A DNA stretch of 45,081 nt from an uncultured Collinsella sp. (GTDB lineage: Bacteria; Actinomycetota; Coriobacteriia; Coriobacteriales; Coriobacteriaceae): the NCBI GenBank assembly GCA_937925715.1, contig CALAMG010000013.1, forward strand, positions 1 through 45,081, written 5' to 3'. Made by a program: the position numbers and the translations under genes. The notes beneath the pieces are model-generated. The model saw only the letters and a program-made list of their open reading frames with translations, was not told where the DNA came from and searched no databases. Below are positions 23,466 to 30,791 of the stretch, piece after piece. Numbering within the stretch: the first letter of the stretch is position 1; each line of letters opens with the position of its first letter.

Positions 23466-24062
23466 ATGGCAATCGACAGGACTCCTGTTCTTAAGCGCTG
23501 CCGTCAGCTCGGGATCGATCCCGCTGAGCTCGGTTACAGCAGCAAGAAGGAATCTATCCGTCAGCCCAAGCGCCGTCGCAAGGAATCTGAGTACGGCATG
23601 CAGCTGCGCGAGAAGCAGAAGGTCAAGTTTATTTATGGCGTTCTGGAGAAGCAGTTCCACGGCTACTTCAACAAGGCCCGTAAGATGAACGGCGTCACCG
23701 GTGAGAATCTCATGATCATCCTTGAGTCTCGCCTCGACAACGTTGTCTTCCGTCTTGGCTTCGCCCGCACCCGCAAAGAGGCTCGTCAGTCCGTCCGTCA
23801 CGGTCACTTCACCGTGAACGGCAAGCGCGTGGACATCCCGTCCTACCGCGTCAAGGCCGGCGACGTCGTCGCTGTCGGCGAGAAGTTCCGTGACCTCCTC
23901 CCCATCAAGGAGGCCCTGATTTCCTCCGAGCGCTTTGAGGTCCCTGGCTGGCTCGAGGTCGATATCGAGAAGCTGTCTGGTAACGTGCTCGCTCTGCCGA
24001 CGCGTGAGCAGATCAGCGGTGATATCAACGAGCAGCTCATCGTCGAGCTCTACTCTAAGTAG
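23466..24062 (+). CDS. rpsD: 30S ribosomal protein S4
   Basis: This 198-residue S4 starts 30S assembly. The S4 RNA-binding domain (LESRLDNVVFRLGFARTRKE, RHGHFTVNGKRVDIPSYRVK) lies about residues 88-150. The N-terminal zinc Cys cluster of some S4 proteins is absent; only one early Cys (C12) remains, so this is a C-minus form. AAAGGA precedes the ATG. Confidence 0.98.
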   Translation: MAIDRTPVLKRCRQLGIDPAELGYSSKKESIRQPKRRRKESEYGMQLREKQKVKFIYGVLEKQFHGYFNKARKMNGVTGENLMIILESRLDNVVFRLGFARTRKEARQSVRHGHFTVNGKRVDIPSYRVKAGDVVAVGEKFRDLLPIKEALISSERFEVPGWLEVDIEKLSGNVLALPTREQISGDINEQLIVELYSK

Positions 24063-24094
24063 TCCATCCGGGCTGCTGAGGCTGGAGGTAATAC

Positions 24095-25036
24095 ATGTCA
24101 GAATTCATTAGGCCTCAGGTTCAGGTCGAAGAGATCAACGAGACGTCTGCTCGTGTCTCCGTCGAGCCGCTCGAGCGTGGTTACGGCGATACGCTGGGTA
24201 ACTCCCTTCGTCGCGTTCTTCTGTCCTCGCTCGAGGGTGCCGCCGTCGAGGCTATTCAGATCGATGGTGCGCAGCACGAGTTCATGACCATCCCTAACAT
24301 GGTCGAGGATGTCACCGACATCGTCCTGAATGTCAAGGGTCTTGTCTTCAGGGCTCTCGGCACGACCGACGAGGCGACCGCCACCATCTCGGTTGACGGC
24401 CCCTGCGAGGTCACCGGTGCGGACTTCTTTATTCCGTCCGAGTTTGAGCTGGTCAACCCCGAGCAGCACATCGCTACGCTCACCGAGGGTGGCCATCTCA
24501 CCATGAGCATGCGCATCGGCTATGGCCGCGGCTATGTTTCTGGCGAGGCCAACAAGCGCGACAACGATCCCATCGGTGTGATCCACGTCGACTCGCTGTA
24601 CTCGCCGGTTTCCCGTTGCGCCAAGCTCGTTGAGGCTTGCCGTGTCGGTCAGCACACCGACTACGACCGCCTTGTCCTCGAGATCGAGACCAACGGCTCC
24701 ATCGCCCCGCGCGACGCCGTGGTCCAGGCTGCCAATATCATCAACCAGCATATGGCCGCCTTTATGAACCTTGCCGAGACCCCCGAGGTCGAGGAGGAGG
24801 CTTCGATCTTCGCTCCCGAGGTCACCAACGACAACGCCGAGCTGGACAAGCAGATCGAGGATCTGGACCTTTCCGTCCGTTCCTACAACTGCCTTAAGCG
24901 CGCCAGCATTCACTCGGTCCGTCAGCTCGTTGAGTTCTCGGAGAACGATCTGCTCAACATCCGTAACTTCGGTGTTAAGTCGATCGAGGAAGTGAAGGAC
25001 AAGCTTGAGTCCATGGGCCTGAGCCTGAAGGCTTAA
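24095..25036 (+). CDS. rpoA: RNA polymerase alpha subunit
   Basis: This 313-residue alpha subunit has the N-terminal dimerisation domain (PLERGYGDTLGNSLRRVLLS near 26-45, GYGRGYVSGE mid-domain) and a C-terminal domain with SIHSVRQLVEFSENDLLNIR and NFGVKSIEEVK, which contacts UP elements and activators. The two are joined by an acidic linker. Normal length; GGAGG precedes the ATG. Confidence 0.98.
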   Translation: MSEFIRPQVQVEEINETSARVSVEPLERGYGDTLGNSLRRVLLSSLEGAAVEAIQIDGAQHEFMTIPNMVEDVTDIVLNVKGLVFRALGTTDEATATISVDGPCEVTGADFFIPSEFELVNPEQHIATLTEGGHLTMSMRIGYGRGYVSGEANKRDNDPIGVIHVDSLYSPVSRCAKLVEACRVGQHTDYDRLVLEIETNGSIAPRDAVVQAANIINQHMAAFMNLAETPEVEEEASIFAPEVTNDNAELDKQIEDLDLSVRSYNCLKRASIHSVRQLVEFSENDLLNIRNFGVKSIEEVKDKLESMGLSLKA

Positions 25037-25066
25037 TGCTTCGCATATTTGAGGAGAAACTAGACC

Positions 25067-25534
25067 ATGCGTCACAACGTTAAGAAGGGCCTGAAGCTCG
25101 GCACCGATGCGAGCCACACCAAGGCCATGAAGAAGAGCCTTGCTAAGGCTCTCTTCGAGAACGACCGCATCAAGACCACCGAGACCCGCGCTAAGGCGCT
25201 GCGTTCGGTCGTCGATCCGATCATCACCTGGGCCAAGAAGGGCGACCTGCACTCTCGTCGTCTGGCTATCGCCAAGCTCGGCGATAAGCAGCTCGTTGCC
25301 GAGATCTTCGACAAGGCTGCTCAGGGCATGTGGCAGGACCGCAACGGCGGTTACACCCGCATCATGAAGCTCGGTAACCGCAAGGGCGACAACGCTCCCA
25401 TCGTTATCATGGAGCTCGTCACCGAGCCTTGCACGCCTAAGGCCAAGAAGGCTGCTCCGGCCCCCAAGAAGGCCGCTGCTCCCAAGAAGGTCGAGGCTGC
25501 CGAGGAGGCTCCTGCTGAGGAGACCGCTGAGTAG
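25067..25534 (+). CDS. rplQ: 50S ribosomal protein L17 with Ala/Lys-rich extension
   Basis: The first 120 residues are typical L17 (LGTDASHTKAMKKSLAKALF, RSVVDPIITWAKKGDLHSRR, GGYTRIMKLGNRKGDNAP). Residues about 124-155 add a low-complexity tail of Lys, Ala and Pro that turns acidic at the end (AAEEAPAEETAE). Such tails occur in some Actinobacteria. It is the last gene before a strong terminator. Confidence 0.97.
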   Translation: MRHNVKKGLKLGTDASHTKAMKKSLAKALFENDRIKTTETRAKALRSVVDPIITWAKKGDLHSRRLAIAKLGDKQLVAEIFDKAAQGMWQDRNGGYTRIMKLGNRKGDNAPIVIMELVTEPCTPKAKKAAPAPKKAAAPKKVEAAEEAPAEETAE

Positions 25535-25560
25535 ACAATCTGTCTGCATAGGCTATATTC

Positions 25561-25592
25561 GAGGGGTACGTTCGCGTACCCCTCTTTTTTTG
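25561..25592 (+). terminator. Strong rho-independent terminator ending the ribosomal operon
   Basis: AGGGGTACG pairs with CGTACCCCT around a TTCG tetraloop, followed directly by seven or more T. It lies 27 bases after the rplQ stop. Confidence 0.95.
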
Positions 25593-25626
25593 TCGAAATG
25601 TCATTGCCTGTTTGTTGGGAGCGCCC

Positions 25627-26451
25627 ATGATCGCGCCGTCTGATTTCAATTCGATTCCAGAGCTCGATGCCACGCTCGTTTTCCTCGTGGCCTACGATGG
25701 CTCGTCCTATAGCGGCTTTGCGGAGCAGCCGGGCCAGACGACGGTTGCGGGCGAGCTGCGCCGCGCTATCGAGACGCTGCTGCGCCGCCCGATAGATCTG
25801 ACGTGTGCGGGGCGTACCGATGCCGGCGTGCATGCGGTGGCTCAGTACATCAGCGTGCCCGTAACGGACGCTGAGCTTGCTTTGACGCGCCGTAGATGGC
25901 TTAGGGCTATGGACGCGCTGCTGCCCAAAGATATCGCCATTAACGAGGTCTACAAGGCCCGTAAAGGCTTTTCTGCGCGCTTTGATGCCCGTTCCCGTAC
26001 GTATACGTACCGTATTGCCGACCGCGACACGCGTCCTGTGCTCTCACGGGGTGCCGTGTGGTGGCATCGCTATCCCCTCGACGTCGATGCGATGGCGGCC
26101 GCCTGCCCTGCGCTTTTGGGCGAGCAGGACTTTAAAAGCTTTTGCAAGGTTGCCTCGGCCGTTGGCAAGCCCACGCATCGCTGCGTGATGCGTGCCGAGT
26201 TTGGCCATGAGGTTGCGTTTGGCGAGGACATCCTGACGTTTACCATCGAGGGCAATGCGTTTCTGCATTCGATGGTCCGCACGATCGTGGGCACGCTTGT
26301 CGAGATTGGCATGCATCGCCGTGAACCCGAGTGGATGCGCGAGGTCATCGATGCTTGCGACCGTACCGCTGCGGGCCCCACGGCTCCTGCCTGCGGCCTT
26401 ACGTTTATGGGCGTGGATTACGATCCCGCCGAGCTCGTCGTGCTCGACTAG
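25627..26451 (+). CDS. truA: tRNA pseudouridine(38-40) synthase TruA
   Basis: This 274-residue enzyme makes pseudouridine at positions 38-40 of the tRNA anticodon arm. The catalytic Asp is D65 in CAGRTDAGVHA. AYDGSSYSGFAEQPG near the start and SFCKV, FLHSMVRTIVGTL in the second half are typical. I chose ATG 25627, preceded by GGGAG; an upstream TTG at 25612 in frame is possible. It follows the operon terminator directly, so it needs its own promoter or read-through. The usual partners rplM and rpsI do not follow. Confidence 0.96.
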   Translation: MIAPSDFNSIPELDATLVFLVAYDGSSYSGFAEQPGQTTVAGELRRAIETLLRRPIDLTCAGRTDAGVHAVAQYISVPVTDAELALTRRRWLRAMDALLPKDIAINEVYKARKGFSARFDARSRTYTYRIADRDTRPVLSRGAVWWHRYPLDVDAMAAACPALLGEQDFKSFCKVASAVGKPTHRCVMRAEFGHEVAFGEDILTFTIEGNAFLHSMVRTIVGTLVEIGMHRREPEWMREVIDACDRTAAGPTAPACGLTFMGVDYDPAELVVLD

Positions 26452-26612
26452 GGGAGGGCTCGACGCGTCGTGCGTCGACACCCGTCATCTGTGGGCTGCG
26501 CGTGTGCAACATCTGTTCTTGGCGTGCAATACAACCGGTGTCTAATTGCTTTTATTGTCGGGGTGTACCATGAACCACGGTTTGATTCATTGCTGTCGAG
26601 AGGACGGATAAC

Positions 26613-27653
26613 TTGGTTCGACGTGGCTCGCATCCGCGACTTTCGGTGATCCTTGTGGTAGAAGGTTCGCCCAGCTATGCGATGCGTGCGCTCGAGAGTG
26701 TCCAGAACCAAGACCTCTACGATTTGCAGATTGTCGTTGTTTGCCGCGATGCTGCGCCCGGTGTGCGCCATTCGCTTCAAGTTGCTGCCGACAGGGACAT
26801 CCATATTGATTTGATTGACGTCGAGGACGCGAAGCGCGGCGCTTGTCTTCGTGCCGGTTTTGCTGCCTCGCGTGGCTCTCAAATCATCGCCATGAACGCC
26901 GACGAGTGGTTTGCTCCGCAGTCCCTTTCCAAGATGGTCGATATCGCGTGCGATACTGCGGCAGACATTGTGCTCCCCTCGGTGTCGCTCGATCGATACG
27001 ATGCGCATCGCGAGCGTCATTCGCGCGTCTTGGATGCTGCCTCTATTGCCATAGAAGACGAGTCTTCTATGGTGACTGGGCTGCCCCAGTTGATTTTGGG
27101 CGGCCTAGTCGCTCAGACCTCTGGCGTGATGTATAGCCGTCCGCTGTTTGAGGCATGCCTGTCGCGCGGCAAGGCGTACCGTACGGTTGAGTTTATGGCT
27201 TATGCGCTCTCGCAGGCACGATTCGTGTCCGGCTGCGGCGACGCTTGTTTCCACGCGGCGGCACCTAAGCTTACAGATGCCTTTGATCCCACCATGTATG
27301 CCAAGGTATCCGATGACACCCGAGCGCTCGACGAGCTTGCGGACTCACTCTCGGAAGCAGATAGCGGTGGTCGGCTCAAGCTGGCAAGCCAAAAGTTCTA
27401 CTTTGCCGGACTGGTCGCCTGCATCGAGAATTTGTGTCTGAGCCCGCATGGAGTGTCGTCAATCGAGCGTTCCGCCCGCATGCGTGATATGCTCGAGGCG
27501 CCTCGAACCCGTCAGATGGTCGCCGCGCTCAAGGACAACCATCGGGGACTCGGTCTGTTGTTTGGGCCGATCGCCAGCGCCAAGCCCGCGCGCTGCGTGA
27601 TGTGTACGCATCTGGCAGCTTTTCTTAACCGGACGGGCGCAAAAACCGCCTAA
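26613..27653 (+). CDS. Family 2-type glycosyltransferase
   Basis: This 346-residue protein has a GT-A fold start: LSVILVVEGSPSYAMRALES, LQIVVVCRDAAPG and the metal/sugar-nucleotide site NADEWFAPQ at 95-103, which replaces the usual DxD. The rest (PSVSLDRYDAHRERH, RTVEFMAYALSQARF) is less conserved, and no membrane segment is seen. The acceptor and sugar are unknown; a wall or surface glycan role is likely but inferred. It uses a TTG start at 26613 with GAGAGGA upstream. A perfect 13-bp inverted repeat follows its stop. Confidence 0.75.
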   Translation: MVRRGSHPRLSVILVVEGSPSYAMRALESVQNQDLYDLQIVVVCRDAAPGVRHSLQVAADRDIHIDLIDVEDAKRGACLRAGFAASRGSQIIAMNADEWFAPQSLSKMVDIACDTAADIVLPSVSLDRYDAHRERHSRVLDAASIAIEDESSMVTGLPQLILGGLVAQTSGVMYSRPLFEACLSRGKAYRTVEFMAYALSQARFVSGCGDACFHAAAPKLTDAFDPTMYAKVSDDTRALDELADSLSEADSGGRLKLASQKFYFAGLVACIENLCLSPHGVSSIERSARMRDMLEAPRTRQMVAALKDNHRGLGLLFGPIASAKPARCVMCTHLAAFLNRTGAKTA

Positions 27654-27659
27654 ACGGCT

Positions 27660-27697
27660 CATTTCGAAACAAATTTGCATAGAATTGTTTCGAAATG
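27660..27697. promoter_or_regulatory. Perfect 13-bp inverted repeat between the glycosyltransferase and argR
   Basis: CATTTCGAAACAA (27660-27672) and TTGTTTCGAAATG (27685-27697) are exact reverse complements with a 12-base spacer. Each arm itself contains the palindrome TTTCGAAA. It follows the glycosyltransferase stop by six bases with no T run. It may be an operator or an unusual transcript end. Confidence 0.65.
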
Positions 27698-27737
27698 CGT
27701 TCTTATACACAAAAGCCTTCAAATAGCGTTAAACTAT

Positions 27738-27752
27738 TCAATCACTGATTGA
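27738..27752. promoter_or_regulatory. 15-bp palindrome upstream of argR, possible autoregulatory site
   Basis: TCAATCACTGATTGA is a perfect palindrome about a central base. It lies 33 bases before the argR start. ArgR proteins bind imperfect 18-bp palindromes and often control their own gene, so this is a candidate ARG-box-like site; the match to known boxes is only partial. Confidence 0.4.
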
Positions 27753-27785
27753 TTGTCTCCGCCATCTTTTGGAGTGAGGGTTTGT

Positions 27786-28223
27786 ATGGCTAAAAAACGC
27801 AATGGGCGCCAGGATGCCATTAGAGATATTGTGCGCAATAAGGACGTCCGTACGCAGCGCGTGCTGGTCGATGAGCTCCGTGCTATGGGCTTTGATTGCA
27901 CGCAGGCGACTGTCTCTCGCGATATTGCCGATATGGGGCTGCGTAAGCTCCCTGAGGGCATCTATGTTCTGGCAGAGGACCTGCACCTGCAGCGTATGGT
28001 TTCCGAGCTCGTAACGGGCGTTCTACGTACCGATAATCTGGTCATGATCAAGGCTCAGCCTGGCACGGCTTCCGGCATCGCCGCCGCCGTTGATGCGGCA
28101 GAGTTGCCCGATGTGCTTGGCTCGCTTGCCGGCAACGATACGATTTTGGTTATTGCCCAGACGGCCGAGGACGGCGAGCGTCTTGAGGCGCTGATCAATA
28201 AGCTGAGCAATTCTCGCAAGTAG
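27786..28223 (+). CDS. argR: Arginine repressor ArgR
   Basis: This 145-residue arginine-responsive DNA-binding protein works as a hexamer. The N-terminal winged helix reads VLVDELRAMGFDCTQATVSR and the C-terminal arginine-binding domain includes GTASGIAAAVDAAELPDVLG and DTILVIAQT. ATG 27786 fits the family start MAKKRNGRQDAIRDIV. No arginine synthesis or breakdown gene is in the window, so it acts on targets elsewhere. A terminator follows about 50 bases after the stop. Confidence 0.95.
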   Translation: MAKKRNGRQDAIRDIVRNKDVRTQRVLVDELRAMGFDCTQATVSRDIADMGLRKLPEGIYVLAEDLHLQRMVSELVTGVLRTDNLVMIKAQPGTASGIAAAVDAAELPDVLGSLAGNDTILVIAQTAEDGERLEALINKLSNSRK

Positions 28224-28272
28224 GCGTGCGGGTCGTGCGCTCGGCACTGTGTGCGTGACATGGTGGCTTGTA

Positions 28273-28303
28273 AGGGGGTATCGACGTTGGTCGGTGCCCC
28301 CTA
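28273..28303 (+). terminator. Hairpin after argR, probable terminator
   Basis: AGGGGGTATCGAC pairs with GTCGGTGCCCCCT (two wobble or mismatch positions) around GTTG. The following ATATTGTTT is only partly T-rich, so termination may be incomplete. Confidence 0.7.
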
Positions 28304-28348
28304 TATTGTTTGCCGGTATAAAGACCGTCCACCAGGTCGCTTTAAACT

Positions 28349-28393
28349 AAAAGGCCCTCGAGCACTTTAATAAGCTGCTCGGGGGCCTTGTTG
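28349..28393 (-). terminator. Terminator hairpin for the PBP gene
   Basis: On the minus strand, AAGGCCCCCGAGCAGC pairs with GTGCTCGAGGGCCTT, followed by TTTAGTTT. It lies about 20 bases beyond the minus-strand PBP stop. Confidence 0.85.
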
Positions 28394-28412
28394 CTAATGG
28401 CCGGATGAATTT

Positions 28413-30629
28413 CTAGCCAACAGTATCGTCAGGCGTGGGCGAGGGGTCGGGAGTGGGCGTAGGCGTGGGCGAGGGCGTAGGCGTGGGCGTGGGCGTGCCG
28501 CCATCGCCGCCGGTCGAACCACCAGTGGAACCGCCCGTCGAGCCGCCGGTCGTACCGGTGCCGCCGGTGGTGTCGCCGCCCGTAGTCTCGGTGGTCGTGG
28601 TCGTCGTGGTAGTCGTCGTGGTGGTTTCCTCTTCGTCCTCGTTCTCGTCCTTGTCGTCGTTCTCCGTCTTCTTGGCGTTGTTGGTGCCGTAGAACTTCCA
28701 GACGCTGTTGTTCTTGTAGGTGGGCGCCGTTCCGGTCGCAAACTCCTCGCGCTCGGTACCGGTCAGAACGGTGTTCATAAACCGCTTAAAGACAGGCAGG
28801 TTGGTGCTGTCGCCCAGCAGGTCCGTGCCGTATTTTTGGATGGGGATCTCACCTGCGGAATAGCCGGTCCACAGGGCGCACGCCAGCTGCGGGGTATAGC
28901 CGCAGAACCACAGGTTGGTGGTGTTGTCGGTGGTGCCCGTTTTGCCGGCATAGGGCTGGTTGACGCTCAAGGCGCCGGCAGCACCCGTACCGCTGCCCTG
29001 CATGACGCCGGACAGAACATCGGTGACCGCGGCGGCCTCGCCCTCGGTAAGCACCTGTGAGGGATTGTCCGTGTGCTGGTACAGCACCGAACCGGTACGA
29101 GAGTCAATCTCGGTGATGGCGATCGGCTGGCGATAGTAGCCGCCGTTGGCAAACGTCGCGTAGGCGGCGGCCATCTCGAGCGGCGAGATCGAGCCGGTGC
29201 CGAGCGTCATGACGGGAACGTCCTCGATGTTGTCCTTGGCGGGATCGATGCCGAGCTTTTTGACGAGCGAGATGATCTTGCTGTTGCCGACGGCTTCCGC
29301 CACCTGGATGTAGCCGGTGTTGGAGGAGTATGCCGTCGCCTGCTTAAGCGTGATGTTGCCATAGCTATGGTTGGCGTAGTTTTGGACCTCGGTCGTGGTG
29401 CCCTTGGCCTTGAGCGGCGAGTTGCAGTTGAGGGTGACGTTGGGGTTCATGCCGTTTTGGATGGCAGTTGCCAGCGTAAAGGCCTTAAAGGTGGAGCCGA
29501 CGGGACGCTTGGCCGTGGCATGGTTTACGTGGTTCTCGTCGGCGTTGTAGTCGTAGCCGCCCACCATGCACTTGATGTAGCCGGTCTTGGGGTCGACGAC
29601 GACCATGCCCATGTCCAGGCCGTCGAGTGAGAGCGTGTCGAGCTGCTCGCGGACGGCATTCTCTGCCACCTGCTGCATCGTGGGGTCGATGGTGGTCTTG
29701 ACGGTCAGACCGCCCTTAAAGAGCACGTCGGTCGAGAACTCCTGCTCCAGCAGCTGCTTGACATAGGCGACAAAGTAGGGCTGCGAGTATACGTCGACGC
29801 CACTGCCCGAGATTTCGGTCACGTTGAGGGTGATGGGCTCGGCCTGTGCGGCGTCGTGCTCCTCCTGCGTAATGTGGCCCAGGCGCAACATGTTGTCGAG
29901 GACCTTGTTGCGGCGAGACAGTGCCAGATCGGGATTGACCGTGGGGTCGTACTGCGAAGGCGAGTTGGGAAGGCCGATCAACAGTGCGGCTTCGCTCAGG
30001 GTGAGGTCGGCGGCGCTCTTGGACAGGTAGGTCTCGGCTGCGGCCTCGATGCCGTAGGCGCCGTGGCCGTAATAGATGGTGTTGAGGTACATCATGAGGA
30101 TCTCGTCTTTGGAGTACATGTCCTCCATCTTTACGGCGATGTAGGCCTCGCGCACCTTACGCTCGATGGTCGAGTCGAACTGCTCCTCCTGCAGAATGGT
30201 GTTGCGCACCAGCTGCTGGGTGATAGTCGAGGCGCCTTCGTGCCCGCCGCCGAGGGTTGCCACCGCAGCACGCGCGATACCCCACAGGTCGATACCGCCG
30301 TGCTCGTAGAAGCGCTCGTCCTCGACGTCAACGGTGCCCTGCAGCACGTAGGGGGAGACCTCGTCCTTGGTGATGGACTTGCGGTTTTGCGTGTAGAAGC
30401 TCGCGATCTTGTTGCCGTTGCAGTCGACGATCTCGGTGGGCTCGCTCACCAGATACGCGTTGGCGTCGGTGTAGTCGGGCAGATCGGACAGCCAGCGGTT
30501 GACGTTGCCGACCATGCCGATGCCAAATGCCACGCCCGCGATAAGCAAAAAGCCCAAAAACGAGAGCAGGATTATGGGCAGGGCATGCGTCTTTGAACGG
30601 CTGCGTCCCTGTCGTTGGCGAGGACCCAT
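28413..30629 (-). CDS. Class A penicillin-binding protein (PBP1A-type) with low-complexity tail
   Basis: This 738-residue bifunctional wall synthase has a basic N-terminus (MGPRQRQGRSRSK), one membrane helix at about 17-42, a glycosyltransferase-51 domain with EDERFYEHGGID (103-114) and STITQQLVRN, and a transpeptidase domain with STFK (catalytic Ser), SSN and KTGT. ATG 30629 has TGGAGG upstream; the frame opens earlier without a site. The last about 85 residues are unusual: an acidic Lys/Asp/Glu stretch, a run of twelve Thr, GGST repeats, then (PT)n repeats ending in TVG. That tail would lie outside the membrane and may pass through or bind the wall; the repeats could vary in length between strains. 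Confidence 0.95.
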   Translation of the reverse strand: MGPRQRQGRSRSKTHALPIILLSFLGFLLIAGVAFGIGMVGNVNRWLSDLPDYTDANAYLVSEPTEIVDCNGNKIASFYTQNRKSITKDEVSPYVLQGTVDVEDERFYEHGGIDLWGIARAAVATLGGGHEGASTITQQLVRNTILQEEQFDSTIERKVREAYIAVKMEDMYSKDEILMMYLNTIYYGHGAYGIEAAAETYLSKSAADLTLSEAALLIGLPNSPSQYDPTVNPDLALSRRNKVLDNMLRLGHITQEEHDAAQAEPITLNVTEISGSGVDVYSQPYFVAYVKQLLEQEFSTDVLFKGGLTVKTTIDPTMQQVAENAVREQLDTLSLDGLDMGMVVVDPKTGYIKCMVGGYDYNADENHVNHATAKRPVGSTFKAFTLATAIQNGMNPNVTLNCNSPLKAKGTTTEVQNYANHSYGNITLKQATAYSSNTGYIQVAEAVGNSKIISLVKKLGIDPAKDNIEDVPVMTLGTGSISPLEMAAAYATFANGGYYRQPIAITEIDSRTGSVLYQHTDNPSQVLTEGEAAAVTDVLSGVMQGSGTGAAGALSVNQPYAGKTGTTDNTTNLWFCGYTPQLACALWTGYSAGEIPIQKYGTDLLGDSTNLPVFKRFMNTVLTGTEREEFATGTAPTYKNNSVWKFYGTNNAKKTENDDKDENEDEEETTTTTTTTTTTTETTGGDTTGGTGTTGGSTGGSTGGSTGGDGGTPTPTPTPSPTPTPTPDPSPTPDDTVG

Positions 30630-30791
30630 ATATTGACCTCCAGGTATGTCGTGCCGGACGGCGGATATGCCGTCGGGGCAGGATGGACATAAGTTATTAC
30701 ACGATAAACCAAACGGGGCGCGCGAGGCCTCGTGTATGCTGGAAGACGGCATTTTTCAGAGTGAATGCATACCTTGGTAAGGAGTTTGCCG

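Noticed and set aside
24098..25549. 483-codon minus-strand ORF opposite rpoA-rplQ
   Set aside because: Leu/Asp/Val/Gly-rich antisense frame typical of high-GC genes; rpoA and rplQ are certain.
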